A stretch of 64,000 nt of DNA, taken from a virus. The translations under genes and the position numbers were made by a program. The notes under the pieces were generated by a model. The model made no database searches and had not been told where the DNA came from. It saw only the letters and a program-made list of their open reading frames with translations. The DNA is taken from IMG/VR virus record IMGVR_UViG_3300036770_003943, positions 124,001 through 188,000 of that record, one strand, 5' to 3'. Positions 28,624-38,200 of the stretch are shown here, piece by piece (position 1 is the first letter of the stretch; each line of letters opens with the position of its first letter).

Positions 28624-28650
28624 CATAAATAGATTAAACTAGTATATAAT
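28624..28650 (+). promoter_or_regulatory. late box CATAAATA followed by TAGTATATAAT, heading the accessory island
   Basis: CATAAATA at 28624-28631, then 8 bp, then TAGTATATAAT (TATAAT at 28645-28650) just before GGAG and the ATG at 28661. The same pair recurs at 45118-45143 and, on the minus strand, at 51114-51092. This is the only clear promoter before the 14 kb unit 28661-43099. Confidence 0.55.
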
Positions 28651-28660
28651 GGAGTTCTGA

Positions 28661-29014
28661 ATGGATGACAAGCTAAAAGCAGCTTTGGAATTTAGTAACT
28701 ATAGACTTACGCTAAACAATCAAAAACAAAACCTTAAGCAACGTATGATAACCATGTTAACCATTGGTTATGCCAGTGCGTTGTTTACAGCTCGTCCTGA
28801 GCTTATTGTATTTGTCAAACAGTTAGTAGACTCAAATGTAGAAAAATTTGTTCTATTAGATGATAATGATAATCCTGTTTTGATCAGTGACTTAGCGGAT
28901 TTTCATAGTAAATTAATCAGTGCTTATTCCGAAGCTATGAATGAATATTACACCGAATCACAAAATCTAAAAAAACACCGCGACACAAAAAGTTTAATTG
29001 GAATAAATGGCTAA
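28661..29014 (+). CDS. helical protein, function unknown; first gene of the island
   Basis: 117 residues, helical, no recognised family (MDDKLKAALEFSNYRLTL...). GGAG lies 9 bp before the ATG. It overlaps the first glycosyltransferase-type gene by 8 bp. It could be a fibre-assembly chaperone by position, but nothing in the sequence proves that. Confidence 0.6.
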   Translation: MDDKLKAALEFSNYRLTLNNQKQNLKQRMITMLTIGYASALFTARPELIVFVKQLVDSNVEKFVLLDDNDNPVLISDLADFHSKLISAYSEAMNEYYTESQNLKKHRDTKSLIGING

Positions 29015-29903
29015 CATGGACAAGGGTGTTTTATTGATTGCCTATAATAATGACTATATTGCCTACGAAAAGTTAGCAGCATTAGCAGCGAGATCTGTCA
29101 AACAAAATATGTTGGTTAATCATGTTACATTGCTAACAGATACTCCTACTTTTGCTGCGGTCAAGAGAGAATTCAGTGAATCGGAAATACTAGACACATT
29201 TGATCATATTATTGTAGAAGATATAAAACATGAACCAAACAGTCGAGCTCATAGAGATAGCCCATGGTACGAATTTTTAACACAGTTTAATAACAAAAAC
29301 AAACACAGCATATTTGAAAAAAGTCCGTATCGTCAAACTTTAATGATCGATGTTGATTATTTTATCGGCAATAATAGCTTAGACGCAGTATTCGACACTG
29401 ACTACGAACTAGCCATGTACAAAGACGCAATCAGTGTAAGAAACTATCAGCCTAGAATCTGGGAACGAAAGCTTCAACCGAATGGAATTGATATGTGGTG
29501 GAGTACCGTGATATATTGGCGCAATGATAGTGAAACTGCTCGATTATTTTTTGATTTGTGGCAACATGTCAAAGAAAACTATCAATACTATAAATGGGTA
29601 TACAAATTTCCAGGCGCTTTATTCAGAACAGACTATGCTGTTAGCATAGCCAGTCATATCTTAAACGGTCAAATTGGCCACGGACTGATACAAGAATTAC
29701 CAGGCCGTACTATGCGGTTCAGTGAACAAATTGATGATATTGTGGAGTTTTCTAGCTTGAATGACTATGTTTTACTTTGTCCTGATCCAAAAGAATTATG
29801 GAAAAATATTTGTAGCCGAATACGTAGAGAAAACGTACATTTAATGAACAAAATGGCCATACTCAGGCACTATCATAAATTAAAAGAACTAGCTTATGAA
29901 TGA
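29007..29903 (+). CDS. glycosyltransferase-like protein (GT-A type)
   Basis: 298 residues. The N-terminus (KGVLLIAYNNDYIAYEKLAALAARSVKQN) and RQTLMIDVDYFIGNNSLD near residue 115 fit the nucleotide-sugar-binding half of a GT-A enzyme, with D-x-D as the metal motif. Acceptor unknown. It overlaps both neighbours by 8 bp. Together with 29896 it forms a pair at the start of the island. Confidence 0.55.
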   Translation: MANMDKGVLLIAYNNDYIAYEKLAALAARSVKQNMLVNHVTLLTDTPTFAAVKREFSESEILDTFDHIIVEDIKHEPNSRAHRDSPWYEFLTQFNNKNKHSIFEKSPYRQTLMIDVDYFIGNNSLDAVFDTDYELAMYKDAISVRNYQPRIWERKLQPNGIDMWWSTVIYWRNDSETARLFFDLWQHVKENYQYYKWVYKFPGALFRTDYAVSIASHILNGQIGHGLIQELPGRTMRFSEQIDDIVEFSSLNDYVLLCPDPKELWKNICSRIRRENVHLMNKMAILRHYHKLKELAYE

Positions 29904-30738
29904 AGGTTATTTAATCATTGGTGCTAACAAAGACACAGTTAGGCAAACCAATTTGTTAATCAGTAGCATACGCTATAATGATCCCACACGTCCAGTAGCA
30001 GTAGCTACACAAGACAAATCTATACAAAAAGAATTTACTGCTGACACAGTAGTTGTTGTACCTTATGAAGATGATATTACCACTGTGTTTAAATCTTATC
30101 TTTTAAGTCCTTATGAAAAAACCATAGCATTTCAAACTAATCAACTGCTAACAGATTTTACACCAAGTGTTTGGGAAAATCTAAGAGGTATGAATAGCAT
30201 AGTTATTTTGAAAACAAGACATAGCCACTGTATGTCAGCAATTGATCCAATGGTCTACTATAAATCATCAACTGAACAAAAAAGTTTTTCCACACATAGT
30301 TTAATTAATGCGATATATTTTAACAAAGAACAAGGATCAGATTATGTGTTTGGTTTAGCTGTAGTAATTGCCAGTAATTATGATCAAAACTTGTTAATCG
30401 ACTATTTCAGTAACAAAGAAAATAGCATGCCTGCTTTTCCTAAGTATATATGGCCTGAATGGTTAATGAGTTTGTTTTACCAATGTTTAGAATACAAAAT
30501 TGTCAAGTATGACTTTGTTAGACTAATAGACCTACGTCGACGAGAAATGATTGATCAACAAGACGATTGGAATAGCAGTAATTGGCAGGATTTTTTAACT
30601 TATTGGGTAACACAAGACGGACTAGTTAAAATAGAAAATTTTATACAACTAGGTCTTATTCAGTTTAGAGGGGACGAATGGTTAGATGATCGATACATCA
30701 AACATCTAGAATCTAGATTTGCCAATGGAAAATCTTGA
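29896..30738 (+). CDS. glycosyltransferase-like protein, probably divergent GT-A
   Basis: 280 residues. The start (GYLIIGANKDTVRQTNLLISSIRYNDPTRPVAVATQ) parallels the upstream protein, and EKTIAFQTNQLLTDFTP sits where a D-x-D motif would be, but no D-x-D is seen. It may be an inactive paralogue or have another role. Translation is coupled by overlaps at both ends. Confidence 0.45.
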   Translation: MNEGYLIIGANKDTVRQTNLLISSIRYNDPTRPVAVATQDKSIQKEFTADTVVVVPYEDDITTVFKSYLLSPYEKTIAFQTNQLLTDFTPSVWENLRGMNSIVILKTRHSHCMSAIDPMVYYKSSTEQKSFSTHSLINAIYFNKEQGSDYVFGLAVVIASNYDQNLLIDYFSNKENSMPAFPKYIWPEWLMSLFYQCLEYKIVKYDFVRLIDLRRREMIDQQDDWNSSNWQDFLTYWVTQDGLVKIENFIQLGLIQFRGDEWLDDRYIKHLESRFANGKS

Positions 30739-31696
30739 ACTAGAAGATGGCGAATTTGATGTACAAAAAACTATTCTTAGGACTCGATCTCCTAAGAATA
30801 TAACGTACTATATTGAGTATGATAAACTAACCGGCGGTGTGCTGACTATTAGCCCAGAGGTTATTCAAACAGATAGTCCTCGAACTCTGGTACTAGAACA
30901 ACCAGCAAATGAAATAATAACTAATGTATTTGGCAGTAAAGTGCCCATGGCCAGCCTGCGAGTTGTCTACGATCAAAAAACAAAAACTAAATTACTAACC
31001 AAGCAGTCGGATTTGGTTTACAATGAGTTCGCTTATAGTCATCCAGATAGTGAGCTTAAACAATTTGTACACTTGAATGTTGATGTCGTATCCAAAAGAA
31101 TAAGAGTTAAATTACGCTCAGATCAATTTAAAGAACAAATAACCAATGAACTTTTAAACGAAACAGAAATAGCACAATACCCAGATTATCTAGACGTTTA
31201 TTGCTATAATACCTATGATTCTAGTATTTTATATGACAAGCTATCCATTAGATTAAGAGACTTGTTTATGGGTAAGGATATCTTTTTCAACTGCTCTTGG
31301 CTACCAAATACTAAATCAGACTTTGCGAACTACAATTTTGTCTACTATGGCAAGGGCTTAAAGATAACTGTAAGCTGTAACGATATTTATGAAACTCAAA
31401 GACGTCAAGTACACAAACCATTAATTGTCTATAAACAAAGAAGAAAAACCATTATGCTTCAAAGTCTCATGAGTAATCATGAATTTTATTATATAAACAA
31501 CGCAATAACTTTTTACTGTATGAAAGAATCAGACCCTGACATCTTGCTAGATACCATTACAGTTACTAGTGATCAATTAAACGATTTTAACATGATAAAG
31601 ATGTCAGTTAGCTTCACTGAACCCGTAAAAATAATAAGTAATTATTCCCATATACACATGGAACACACAGATGAAAATTCCTATTACCAATTTTGA
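30719..31696 (+). CDS. beta-rich protein, function unknown
   Basis: 325 residues (start could be 30725, MENLELEDGEFDV). No recognised family. Regularly alternating strands suggest a structural or carbohydrate-binding protein, in keeping with its place between glycosyltransferase-like genes. Overlaps upstream by 20 bp and downstream by 26 bp. Confidence 0.55.
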   Translation: MPMENLELEDGEFDVQKTILRTRSPKNITYYIEYDKLTGGVLTISPEVIQTDSPRTLVLEQPANEIITNVFGSKVPMASLRVVYDQKTKTKLLTKQSDLVYNEFAYSHPDSELKQFVHLNVDVVSKRIRVKLRSDQFKEQITNELLNETEIAQYPDYLDVYCYNTYDSSILYDKLSIRLRDLFMGKDIFFNCSWLPNTKSDFANYNFVYYGKGLKITVSCNDIYETQRRQVHKPLIVYKQRRKTIMLQSLMSNHEFYYINNAITFYCMKESDPDILLDTITVTSDQLNDFNMIKMSVSFTEPVKIISNYSHIHMEHTDENSYYQF

Positions 31697-32639
31697 TATA
31701 GTTTTTATCAGTTATGATGAACCTAACGCCGATAAAAACTACAGTGATTTGTTAAACAAAGCACCATGGGCTAAAAGAATTCATGGAGTAAAAGGGTTCG
31801 ACAGCGCACATAAAGCAGCAGGGCAGGCTGCTGAAACAGATAGATTTATTACAGTAGATGCTGACAATATAGTACATGATGAGTTTTTTAATGTAGAATT
31901 AGAAATGGATAAGATTGGTCGACATGATACTATAAGCTGGGCAGGTAAGAATATGATAAATGGATTAGTTTATGGAAACGGCGGCATAAAAATTTGGAGC
32001 AAGAATGTAGTTGAACAGATGAGAACTCATGAATTAGCCGACGACGATAAAAGTAAAGTAGATTTTTGTTGGGATATTTACTACCATCAAATGAATAATA
32101 TCTACAGTGATGTTTACAATAATGCCAGTGCTTATCAGGCCTATAGGGCAGGATTTCGAGAAGGTGTAAAATTACTACTTGATGGAGGTCAACAAGTCGA
32201 TCCTGTCAACATACGAACTCTAGTTCATGATCGTAATTACAAAAGAGTCTTAGTATGGGCCAGTGTCGGATCAGATGTAGATAATGGTCTATGGGCTATG
32301 TATGGAACACGATTAGGCATACAAATGGCTAACTTTGATAAAAACTTTGATTTTACCTTGGTAAGAGATTTTGATTGGCACAGTGATTTTTGGAAACGAG
32401 AAATAGCTGACAAATTCAAAGGACAAGATGGTTTATGTAAGGGCACTGGATGGACTTATAGTATAGAAAAACTAAAACAGGAAATATACAAGCTAGGGCA
32501 AGATCTTAGAAATAGATTGGATTTAGAAATAGCTGAATTAGATCAAAACGGGAGTAGATTTTTCAAAGAGAGTTTTATCAATCCACCCAGACTGGGTGCA
32601 ATGGTAAAAGAATCACATGTAAATAATACCATAGCATGA
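31671..32639 (+). CDS. GT-A-like protein, tandem paralogue 1 of 4
   Basis: 322 residues. Shared signature: VFISYDEPNADKNYSDLL, then RIHGVKGFDSAHKAA, then DRFITVDADN (D-x-D near residue 62), then NGLVYGNGGIKIW and FREGVKLLL. This is the pattern of glycosyltransferase-type proteins in large phages, with the DxD expected to bind metal and nucleotide-sugar. The long form (about 320 residues) matches paralogue 3 at 35682; paralogues 2 and 4 are the short form. It overlaps the radical-SAM gene 32636 by 4 bp. Confidence 0.6.
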   Translation: MKIPITNFDIVFISYDEPNADKNYSDLLNKAPWAKRIHGVKGFDSAHKAAGQAAETDRFITVDADNIVHDEFFNVELEMDKIGRHDTISWAGKNMINGLVYGNGGIKIWSKNVVEQMRTHELADDDKSKVDFCWDIYYHQMNNIYSDVYNNASAYQAYRAGFREGVKLLLDGGQQVDPVNIRTLVHDRNYKRVLVWASVGSDVDNGLWAMYGTRLGIQMANFDKNFDFTLVRDFDWHSDFWKREIADKFKGQDGLCKGTGWTYSIEKLKQEIYKLGQDLRNRLDLEIAELDQNGSRFFKESFINPPRLGAMVKESHVNNTIA

Positions 32640-33583
32640 ATCACAACTATATTAAATTAGAACATAAAAATCCTGACAATCTAGATTGGTTCGTGGTCAA
32701 TTGGTGCTTGGGCAATGTCTGTAACTATAGTTGTAGTTACTGTCCAGAGTATCTACACAATTCTACCAAGCCTTGGCCCTTACCGGATGTCATAAAAAAG
32801 TTTATTATACAGATAAAGAATCATTTTTTTGACAAACAGATATATTTTGAATTTACCGGTGGCGAAGTTACCATGTACAAGCATTTTGAAAGCATAGCTA
32901 AATTTTGCCATAGTATAGGTATCAGAGTAGGTTTAATCAGTAACGGATCAAGGACCATAAGATATTGGCAAGAAAATAAACAGTATTTTGATCATATCTG
33001 CTTGAGCTTCCATAGCGAGTTTGCTGACGCCGATCATTTTGTAAATGTAGTAAAAACTGTACACATGGATGTGAAGACTCATGTCAACATCATGATGAAC
33101 CCAAATCATTTTGATCTAGGACTCAACGTAGCTAGACGATGTAGGGAATTAGGTAATCTCAGTCTTGCCCTACAACCTTTATTACATGATATGAATCGGG
33201 GTCTTTTTGAATATAGCGACAATCAAAAAACTGTTCTAGACAATCAATATGAACTAATTACTAAAAATATTCCTATCTATAAACAGTATGATTACTATCG
33301 TGGAGCCATGCGTAAAGTTCGAACAGATGGATCGAGTGAAATAGCCAATACCTACGATTTTATTAATGAAAAAAGCAATGACTGGAGTGGGTGGAATTGC
33401 TATGCTGGCCTTGAACAAATAGTAGTTGACACTGACGGAACTGTGTTTAGGGGATGGTGTAAGCAAGGCGGCGAAATAGGCAACATTCATGCTGAAGTAC
33501 ATTTGCCTGAACTGCCAGTATTGTGTGCCAGTACTAACTGTGCTTGTGGTCTAGATATTATGTGTACGAAAGAAAAGATATGA
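32636..33583 (+). CDS. radical SAM enzyme 1 with C-terminal auxiliary-cluster cysteines
   Basis: 315 residues. CX3CX2C is C-N-Y-S-C-S-Y-C near residue 31 (after WCLGNV), followed by FTGGEVTM, a GGE motif with Val in place of Pro. The end (CYAGLEQIVVDTDG...WC...CASTNCACGLDIMC) has SPASM/twitch-like cysteines for an auxiliary [4Fe-4S] cluster. Such enzymes often modify peptides or small metabolites; the substrate here is unknown. Closest in layout to the enzyme at 46035. The next radical-SAM gene starts inside its stop (ATGA). Confidence 0.82.
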   Translation: MNHNYIKLEHKNPDNLDWFVVNWCLGNVCNYSCSYCPEYLHNSTKPWPLPDVIKKFIIQIKNHFFDKQIYFEFTGGEVTMYKHFESIAKFCHSIGIRVGLISNGSRTIRYWQENKQYFDHICLSFHSEFADADHFVNVVKTVHMDVKTHVNIMMNPNHFDLGLNVARRCRELGNLSLALQPLLHDMNRGLFEYSDNQKTVLDNQYELITKNIPIYKQYDYYRGAMRKVRTDGSSEIANTYDFINEKSNDWSGWNCYAGLEQIVVDTDGTVFRGWCKQGGEIGNIHAEVHLPELPVLCASTNCACGLDIMCTKEKI

Positions 33584-34971
33584 CTGAACAGTTAGACATA
33601 ACTCAAACTATTTGTCGATATGCTTGGGATTACCCAGTGGTAAACTTCAGCAGACACGAGCTAAGAAACTGCTGTAGAACTTCGGGTTCCTACGTAAGTA
33701 AAGAAGATTTGGCTCTAGGCCCTGATTTGTTTAAAAAATTTAAGCCAATCATCGAAATTAAAACCGACCTCCTTCGAGGTATTAGATCTAGTCAATGCGA
33801 AACCTGTTGGATTACTGAAAGAGCTGGAAGTCAAAGTCCAAGACTTGGCTTTGAACATTTTGTATCATTGGTACAGAAAAAATACCCCAACTTAACTAGG
33901 CTAGAATTAGTAGAAAAACTTAAAAATCTTACTGACAGTGAGATTCAAGAGCTGGCTAATTGGGAAAGTCCTAATAGGATTGAAATCATGCTGAGTAACA
34001 CCTGTGATTTAAAATGTCTTTATTGTAATCATGTGTTCAGTAGCCAATGGGCAGCGGAAAAATTAAAGTATAGGGAAATAACTGACAATGAAATTCACAA
34101 GCCAATTTCCAACGAATTTGAATCAGTTTGGTGGGAATGGTTTCATAAATCAGCAGTCAAAACAGTCAAACATATTACATTTGTAGGTGGTGAACCTTTA
34201 CTTAACGAAAAAACTTATGAATGGCTAGATAGATTATTGAACTTCTATAATAATCAAACCGACTATACAGCTGACTTGTTTATTGTTACTAATTTTAATT
34301 GTACTGAAAAACTTTTTAATAGATTTATGAAATTCGTAGAGAGAATAGCTGATCCACAAAGTAAAATGGATTTAGGTATTGGTATTAGTTTTGAAAGTAT
34401 CGGCGACAAAAATGAATTTATTCGTACAGGATTAGACTGGGATAGATTTGATTCGAATATTAAAAAATTATTAGAATACCTTAGGGTAAACCAGGTATCT
34501 TGGGATAAAATTTTTATTAATGCTTTGCCTGCCTTTAATTGCCTTAGCCTAAGTGATTTACCAAACTATATTACCTACATAAGAAGTCTAAATGAAAAAT
34601 ATAGGTTAACCGACTTACCACGCAAACATAGACCTTCCTCTGGAATAGAAATAAGTTTTACTCACGTGGCTAATCCTGAAAGATTATCTCCTTTTATATT
34701 AACTAATGATTATATCAAACACATTGATCATGCTATTAATCTTGTCAAGGAATTAAACCAATTGGATATCTATAAAAGAGATTTTGTAAATTATCTGCTT
34801 ACACTAAAAGATGGCATCGTTAATAACAATGAAAAACTCGATAAGCAGGTCTATTTAAGAAAACGATTTATCGACGATATTACTCAAATCTCAGCAAGAA
34901 GAAATCTAGATTTACATTCTACATTTCCAGAGATGCAGGAGTTCTTTGATCTTTGTAAAAGCTATGCTTGA
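33580..34971 (+). CDS. radical SAM enzyme 2 (N-terminal twitch-type)
   Basis: 463 residues from ATG 33580, chosen over 33544 because ATGA overlaps the preceding stop. The N-terminal block (TICRYAWDYP...LRNCCRTSG...CETCWITERAG) supplies cysteines of an auxiliary cluster, and the radical-SAM core has CDLKCLYC near residue 140, then ITFVGGEPLL. C-terminal helices end with FPEMQEFFDL, a terminal motif shared with enzymes 5 and others in this island. Confidence 0.8.
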   Translation: MTEQLDITQTICRYAWDYPVVNFSRHELRNCCRTSGSYVSKEDLALGPDLFKKFKPIIEIKTDLLRGIRSSQCETCWITERAGSQSPRLGFEHFVSLVQKKYPNLTRLELVEKLKNLTDSEIQELANWESPNRIEIMLSNTCDLKCLYCNHVFSSQWAAEKLKYREITDNEIHKPISNEFESVWWEWFHKSAVKTVKHITFVGGEPLLNEKTYEWLDRLLNFYNNQTDYTADLFIVTNFNCTEKLFNRFMKFVERIADPQSKMDLGIGISFESIGDKNEFIRTGLDWDRFDSNIKKLLEYLRVNQVSWDKIFINALPAFNCLSLSDLPNYITYIRSLNEKYRLTDLPRKHRPSSGIEISFTHVANPERLSPFILTNDYIKHIDHAINLVKELNQLDIYKRDFVNYLLTLKDGIVNNNEKLDKQVYLRKRFIDDITQISARRNLDLHSTFPEMQEFFDLCKSYA

Positions 34972-35710
34972 TATATTTTTTCTAAGTTACAACGAACCTT
35001 ATGCTGACGACAATTACAAAAAATTGTTACAGCGATTTCCTACTGCTAAACGGGTAAATGGCATAACGGGTTTTAGAGCGGCACATCAAGAATGTGCTCG
35101 ATTAAGCATGACTGAAAACTTTTATGTAGTAGACAGCGACGCAATAATACAGGATGATTTTAACTTTAGTTTCAAACCTAGCAAGTTTATGCGTTGGTGG
35201 GATATACCGCAAACCAAGTTTATTTGTCTTTTTCAAAGTGTAAATCCCATTAATGGATTGATTTATGGTCATGGAGGTGTTAAAATACTACCTAAGCAGG
35301 GCATACTTGAATCGGATACTAATAGCGTAGATTTTACTACGGGATCAAATTTACCAATTAAAATGTTTGATCAAGTCAGCAATGTTACTAAGTTTAACCA
35401 TGATGAGTTTAGTACTTGGCGCTGCGCCTATAGGGAAGCAGTTAAGTTAGTCATGAACTTGAATAATCAAAGTATATACTACAAATTAAATGATGATGTG
35501 CTGATCAATCAATATTTTAAGGACAGTAAGGACCGTCTAAGAGTATGGTGTAGTCTGGGTAAAAATAAGCCTTATGGGGAATACTGTATAGAAGGTGCTC
35601 GGCAGGGTAAATTCTACGCCCAGTCGAACAAAGACAATAATGACGCATTGTCTCTAATAAACGATTTAGAATGGATGAAAAATGAGTTTGATAAATTCAT
35701 TAAATCATAG
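34964..35710 (+). CDS. GT-A-like protein, tandem paralogue 2 of 4 (short form)
   Basis: 248 residues from ATG 34964, overlapping the radical-SAM stop by 8 bp. It has IFFLSYNEPYADDNYKKLLQ, RVNGITGFRAAHQECA, NFYVVDSDAI (D-x-D) and NPINGLIYGHGGVKI, as in the other paralogues. Most like paralogue 4 at 36676. Acceptor unknown. Confidence 0.6.
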   Translation: MLDIFFLSYNEPYADDNYKKLLQRFPTAKRVNGITGFRAAHQECARLSMTENFYVVDSDAIIQDDFNFSFKPSKFMRWWDIPQTKFICLFQSVNPINGLIYGHGGVKILPKQGILESDTNSVDFTTGSNLPIKMFDQVSNVTKFNHDEFSTWRCAYREAVKLVMNLNNQSIYYKLNDDVLINQYFKDSKDRLRVWCSLGKNKPYGEYCIEGARQGKFYAQSNKDNNDALSLINDLEWMKNEFDKFIKS

Positions 35711-36674
35711 ACAGATAGAATTTGGCAAAGTACCAGTAGTTTTTATCAGCTACGACGAACCTAACGCCGATGAAAATTATCAACATCTTCGAGATAATCA
35801 TCCCAACCCTTCAATGATATCTAGAGTACACGGTGTTAAAGGTTTTGACTCTGCTCATAAATGCGCTGCTAGACAAGCTGACTTTGACAGATTTTTCAGC
35901 ATTGATGGTGATTGTCAAGTTGATCCAGCATTATGGCAGAAACGATTGACCTTAGATAGAGATCATCAATCAGCTACTCTAAGTTGGAGCAGTAGAAATC
36001 TAGTAAATGGGCTAGTTTATGGTAATGGTAGTGTAAAACTATGGCATAGTGAATATGTACTAGCCATGCGTAGCCATGAAGCAGCAGATCCAAATGACAG
36101 CCAAAATAACATCGACTTTTGCTGGGACGCTGATAATTACAAATTAATGAACAATACCTACGGGCTTATCTTTAATAATGCCAGTCCTAAACAGGCATTT
36201 CGTTCAGGCTTTAGAGAAGGCATAAAAATGGGCCTAAACCAAGGAGTTAAGATACTGCCTAAAAATTTTGCCAAAGAAATGTATCCTGCTAATTATGCTC
36301 GTTGGTTAATATGGATGACAGTGGGTAGAGATGTAGCCAATGGCAATTGGGTTATGTACGGTGCTAGATTAGCAGCCAGTTTACTCTACATAGAAGGCTT
36401 TGACTATAGTTTAATTGCTGATTATGATTGGTTTGATGAGTTATGGGAACAACAATTAGACGCACTAGACGATGGAGAATATCTAGAACATCACAGTCGA
36501 AATCTTGCTAATCAGCTTAAAGAACAGCTAGATCTTCCTGTGGAAGAACTTACCAGTGAACAAAGCATATGGTTTAAACACTGTAATTTTAGCCCTCTTA
36601 AAGGCACACCATGGTCTGTGTTATTAAATCAAAGCTCATTGCCTTTATTTGGATTTGAAACACCAAACTTTTAA
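35682..36674 (+). CDS. GT-A-like protein, tandem paralogue 3 of 4 (long form)
   Basis: 330 residues with VFISYDEPNADENYQHL, RVHGVKGFDSAHKCA, FFSIDGDCQV (D-x-D), NGLVYGNGSVKLW and FREGIKMGL. Very like paralogue 1 at 31671, including the segments after residue 130 (DFCWDADNYKLMNN against DFCWDIYYHQMNN). It overlaps paralogue 2 by 29 bp. Confidence 0.6.
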   Translation: MSLINSLNHRQIEFGKVPVVFISYDEPNADENYQHLRDNHPNPSMISRVHGVKGFDSAHKCAARQADFDRFFSIDGDCQVDPALWQKRLTLDRDHQSATLSWSSRNLVNGLVYGNGSVKLWHSEYVLAMRSHEAADPNDSQNNIDFCWDADNYKLMNNTYGLIFNNASPKQAFRSGFREGIKMGLNQGVKILPKNFAKEMYPANYARWLIWMTVGRDVANGNWVMYGARLAASLLYIEGFDYSLIADYDWFDELWEQQLDALDDGEYLEHHSRNLANQLKEQLDLPVEELTSEQSIWFKHCNFSPLKGTPWSVLLNQSSLPLFGFETPNF

Positions 36675-36675
36675 T

Positions 36676-37359
36676 ATGATTCCTGTATATTTTTTATTCA
36701 CTAACGAAGCTAACGCTCAAGAAAACTTTGAAAGATTGTGCGATAAGTATGAAAATGTAATACCGGTTGAAGGCACTAACAGCATATTTCTAAGTCATAA
36801 ACGAATAGCAGATCAGTGTGACTACGATAGGTTTTATGTAGTAGATGCTGATTGTTGGCTAGTAGATAATTTTAAATTTCAACACAATATTGAATTAAGA
36901 TCAGGTAGTGTAGCAGTATTTAGAGCAAAAAATCCTATCAATGGTTTGGTTTATGGACACGGCGGAGTAAAATTGTTTAGTAAAGATTGTTTTAGTTTAG
37001 CCAGGCTAGAACGTCCTGATATGACAACCAGCTTGGCTGACGAATATATTAAGGTCAATATATTGGCCAGCGAACATAGATTTAATTATAGTCCTTATAG
37101 CACCTGGAGAACTGCCTTTAGAGAAGCTGTTAAGTTAAGTGCTGGATTGAATAAAAATAACAATGACCAAGAAAGTAAAGATCGATTGGCCATGTGGTCT
37201 ACAGCAGGCATAGAAAATCTCTATGGATATTTCAGTATACAAGGGGCAAAACAAGGAATTGACTTCGCTCATGATCCAGGCAATGATCCTAATAAAGTAA
37301 ATGATTTTGAGTATCTTAGATCTAGATTTGTAGCATGGACTGGCATCAATGACCAATGA
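36676..37359 (+). CDS. GT-A-like protein, tandem paralogue 4 of 4 (short form)
   Basis: 227 residues from ATG 36676, two bases after the preceding stop; an ATG at 36649 is less likely. Signatures: YFLFTNEANAQENFERL, FYVVDADCWL (D-x-D), NPINGLVYGHGGVKLF, STWRTAFREAVKLS. Same family as paralogue 2. Overlaps the methyltransferase-like gene by 11 bp. Confidence 0.6.
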   Translation: MIPVYFLFTNEANAQENFERLCDKYENVIPVEGTNSIFLSHKRIADQCDYDRFYVVDADCWLVDNFKFQHNIELRSGSVAVFRAKNPINGLVYGHGGVKLFSKDCFSLARLERPDMTTSLADEYIKVNILASEHRFNYSPYSTWRTAFREAVKLSAGLNKNNNDQESKDRLAMWSTAGIENLYGYFSIQGAKQGIDFAHDPGNDPNKVNDFEYLRSRFVAWTGINDQ

Positions 37360-38200
37360 TGTTTCATGGCTAGTGGGATTAGAAAAATATTTTCGATTTG
37401 TTAACCAAGTCGAACAAGCTCAGTTTGTCAAACATATCAGTAGCTTATTCTATACCAGTCAATTAGATAAACCATGGACATTAAAACATCTAATAGCCGA
37501 TGACTACGAAAATTTTACCAGCAGTAATAGAAATTTAAGGTCTGCTTTTTATGTTAAACTATTCAATGCCACAGAACTATCAGCCAAAGAGTTTTTGGAT
37601 ACAATGAAGTCTATATGGCCCAGTGATATTTTCATTGATAATCTAATCAAACTAAACAATATAAACGACAGAATATTACAGACTGTTTTTGCCAAAAGTC
37701 AAGTGTTAAGTAAAATATGGCTATCTGAAATTTTAGAAAAGAATGAAACAACGTTTGATCACATTCTTCTACTTGGCGGGTGGCTAACACAGCATACCTT
37801 ATATTTTCGTAATATAAAATATAATAAGTTGTTTAGTATAGACATGGATAAAGAAACGAATACTTTGGCCAAGATACTTAATCCGTTCGCAGTTATCTTA
37901 GACAACGATTGTAATAGTTGTTTTGACGAATCTAATAACATAGTAATCATGGATAAAGTTCTTGAACCTGATTTGATAATTAATACCAGCGCCGAACACA
38001 TGGCCGATGACTGGTTTCATAAACTTAAACCCGGCACACGAGTAATTGTACAGAGCAACGATACTGCTCTAGAAGATCACATTAATTATTGTAGAGATTT
38101 CAATGACTTTTTACGCAAGTATCCTGTTGACACTGTGATATATAGAGGAGAGCTAGTAATGAGTAAATATACAAGATTCATGCTATACGGAATAAAATAA
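37349..38200 (+). CDS. class I methyltransferase-like protein
   Basis: 283 residues. The second half has a Rossmann pattern: ILLLGGWLTQHTLYF near residue 137 (motif I), LFSIDMDKETN (acid after strand 2), LIINTSAEHM (strand 4), KPGTRVIVQSND (strand 5), and SKYTRFMLYGIK at the end. I know this INTS-EHM/QSN pattern from SAM-dependent methyltransferases in phage genomes. The first 130 residues are helical and unrecognised. Substrate unknown. Shares an A (TAATG) with the next radical-SAM gene. Confidence 0.62.
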   Translation: MTNDVSWLVGLEKYFRFVNQVEQAQFVKHISSLFYTSQLDKPWTLKHLIADDYENFTSSNRNLRSAFYVKLFNATELSAKEFLDTMKSIWPSDIFIDNLIKLNNINDRILQTVFAKSQVLSKIWLSEILEKNETTFDHILLLGGWLTQHTLYFRNIKYNKLFSIDMDKETNTLAKILNPFAVILDNDCNSCFDESNNIVIMDKVLEPDLIINTSAEHMADDWFHKLKPGTRVIVQSNDTALEDHINYCRDFNDFLRKYPVDTVIYRGELVMSKYTRFMLYGIK

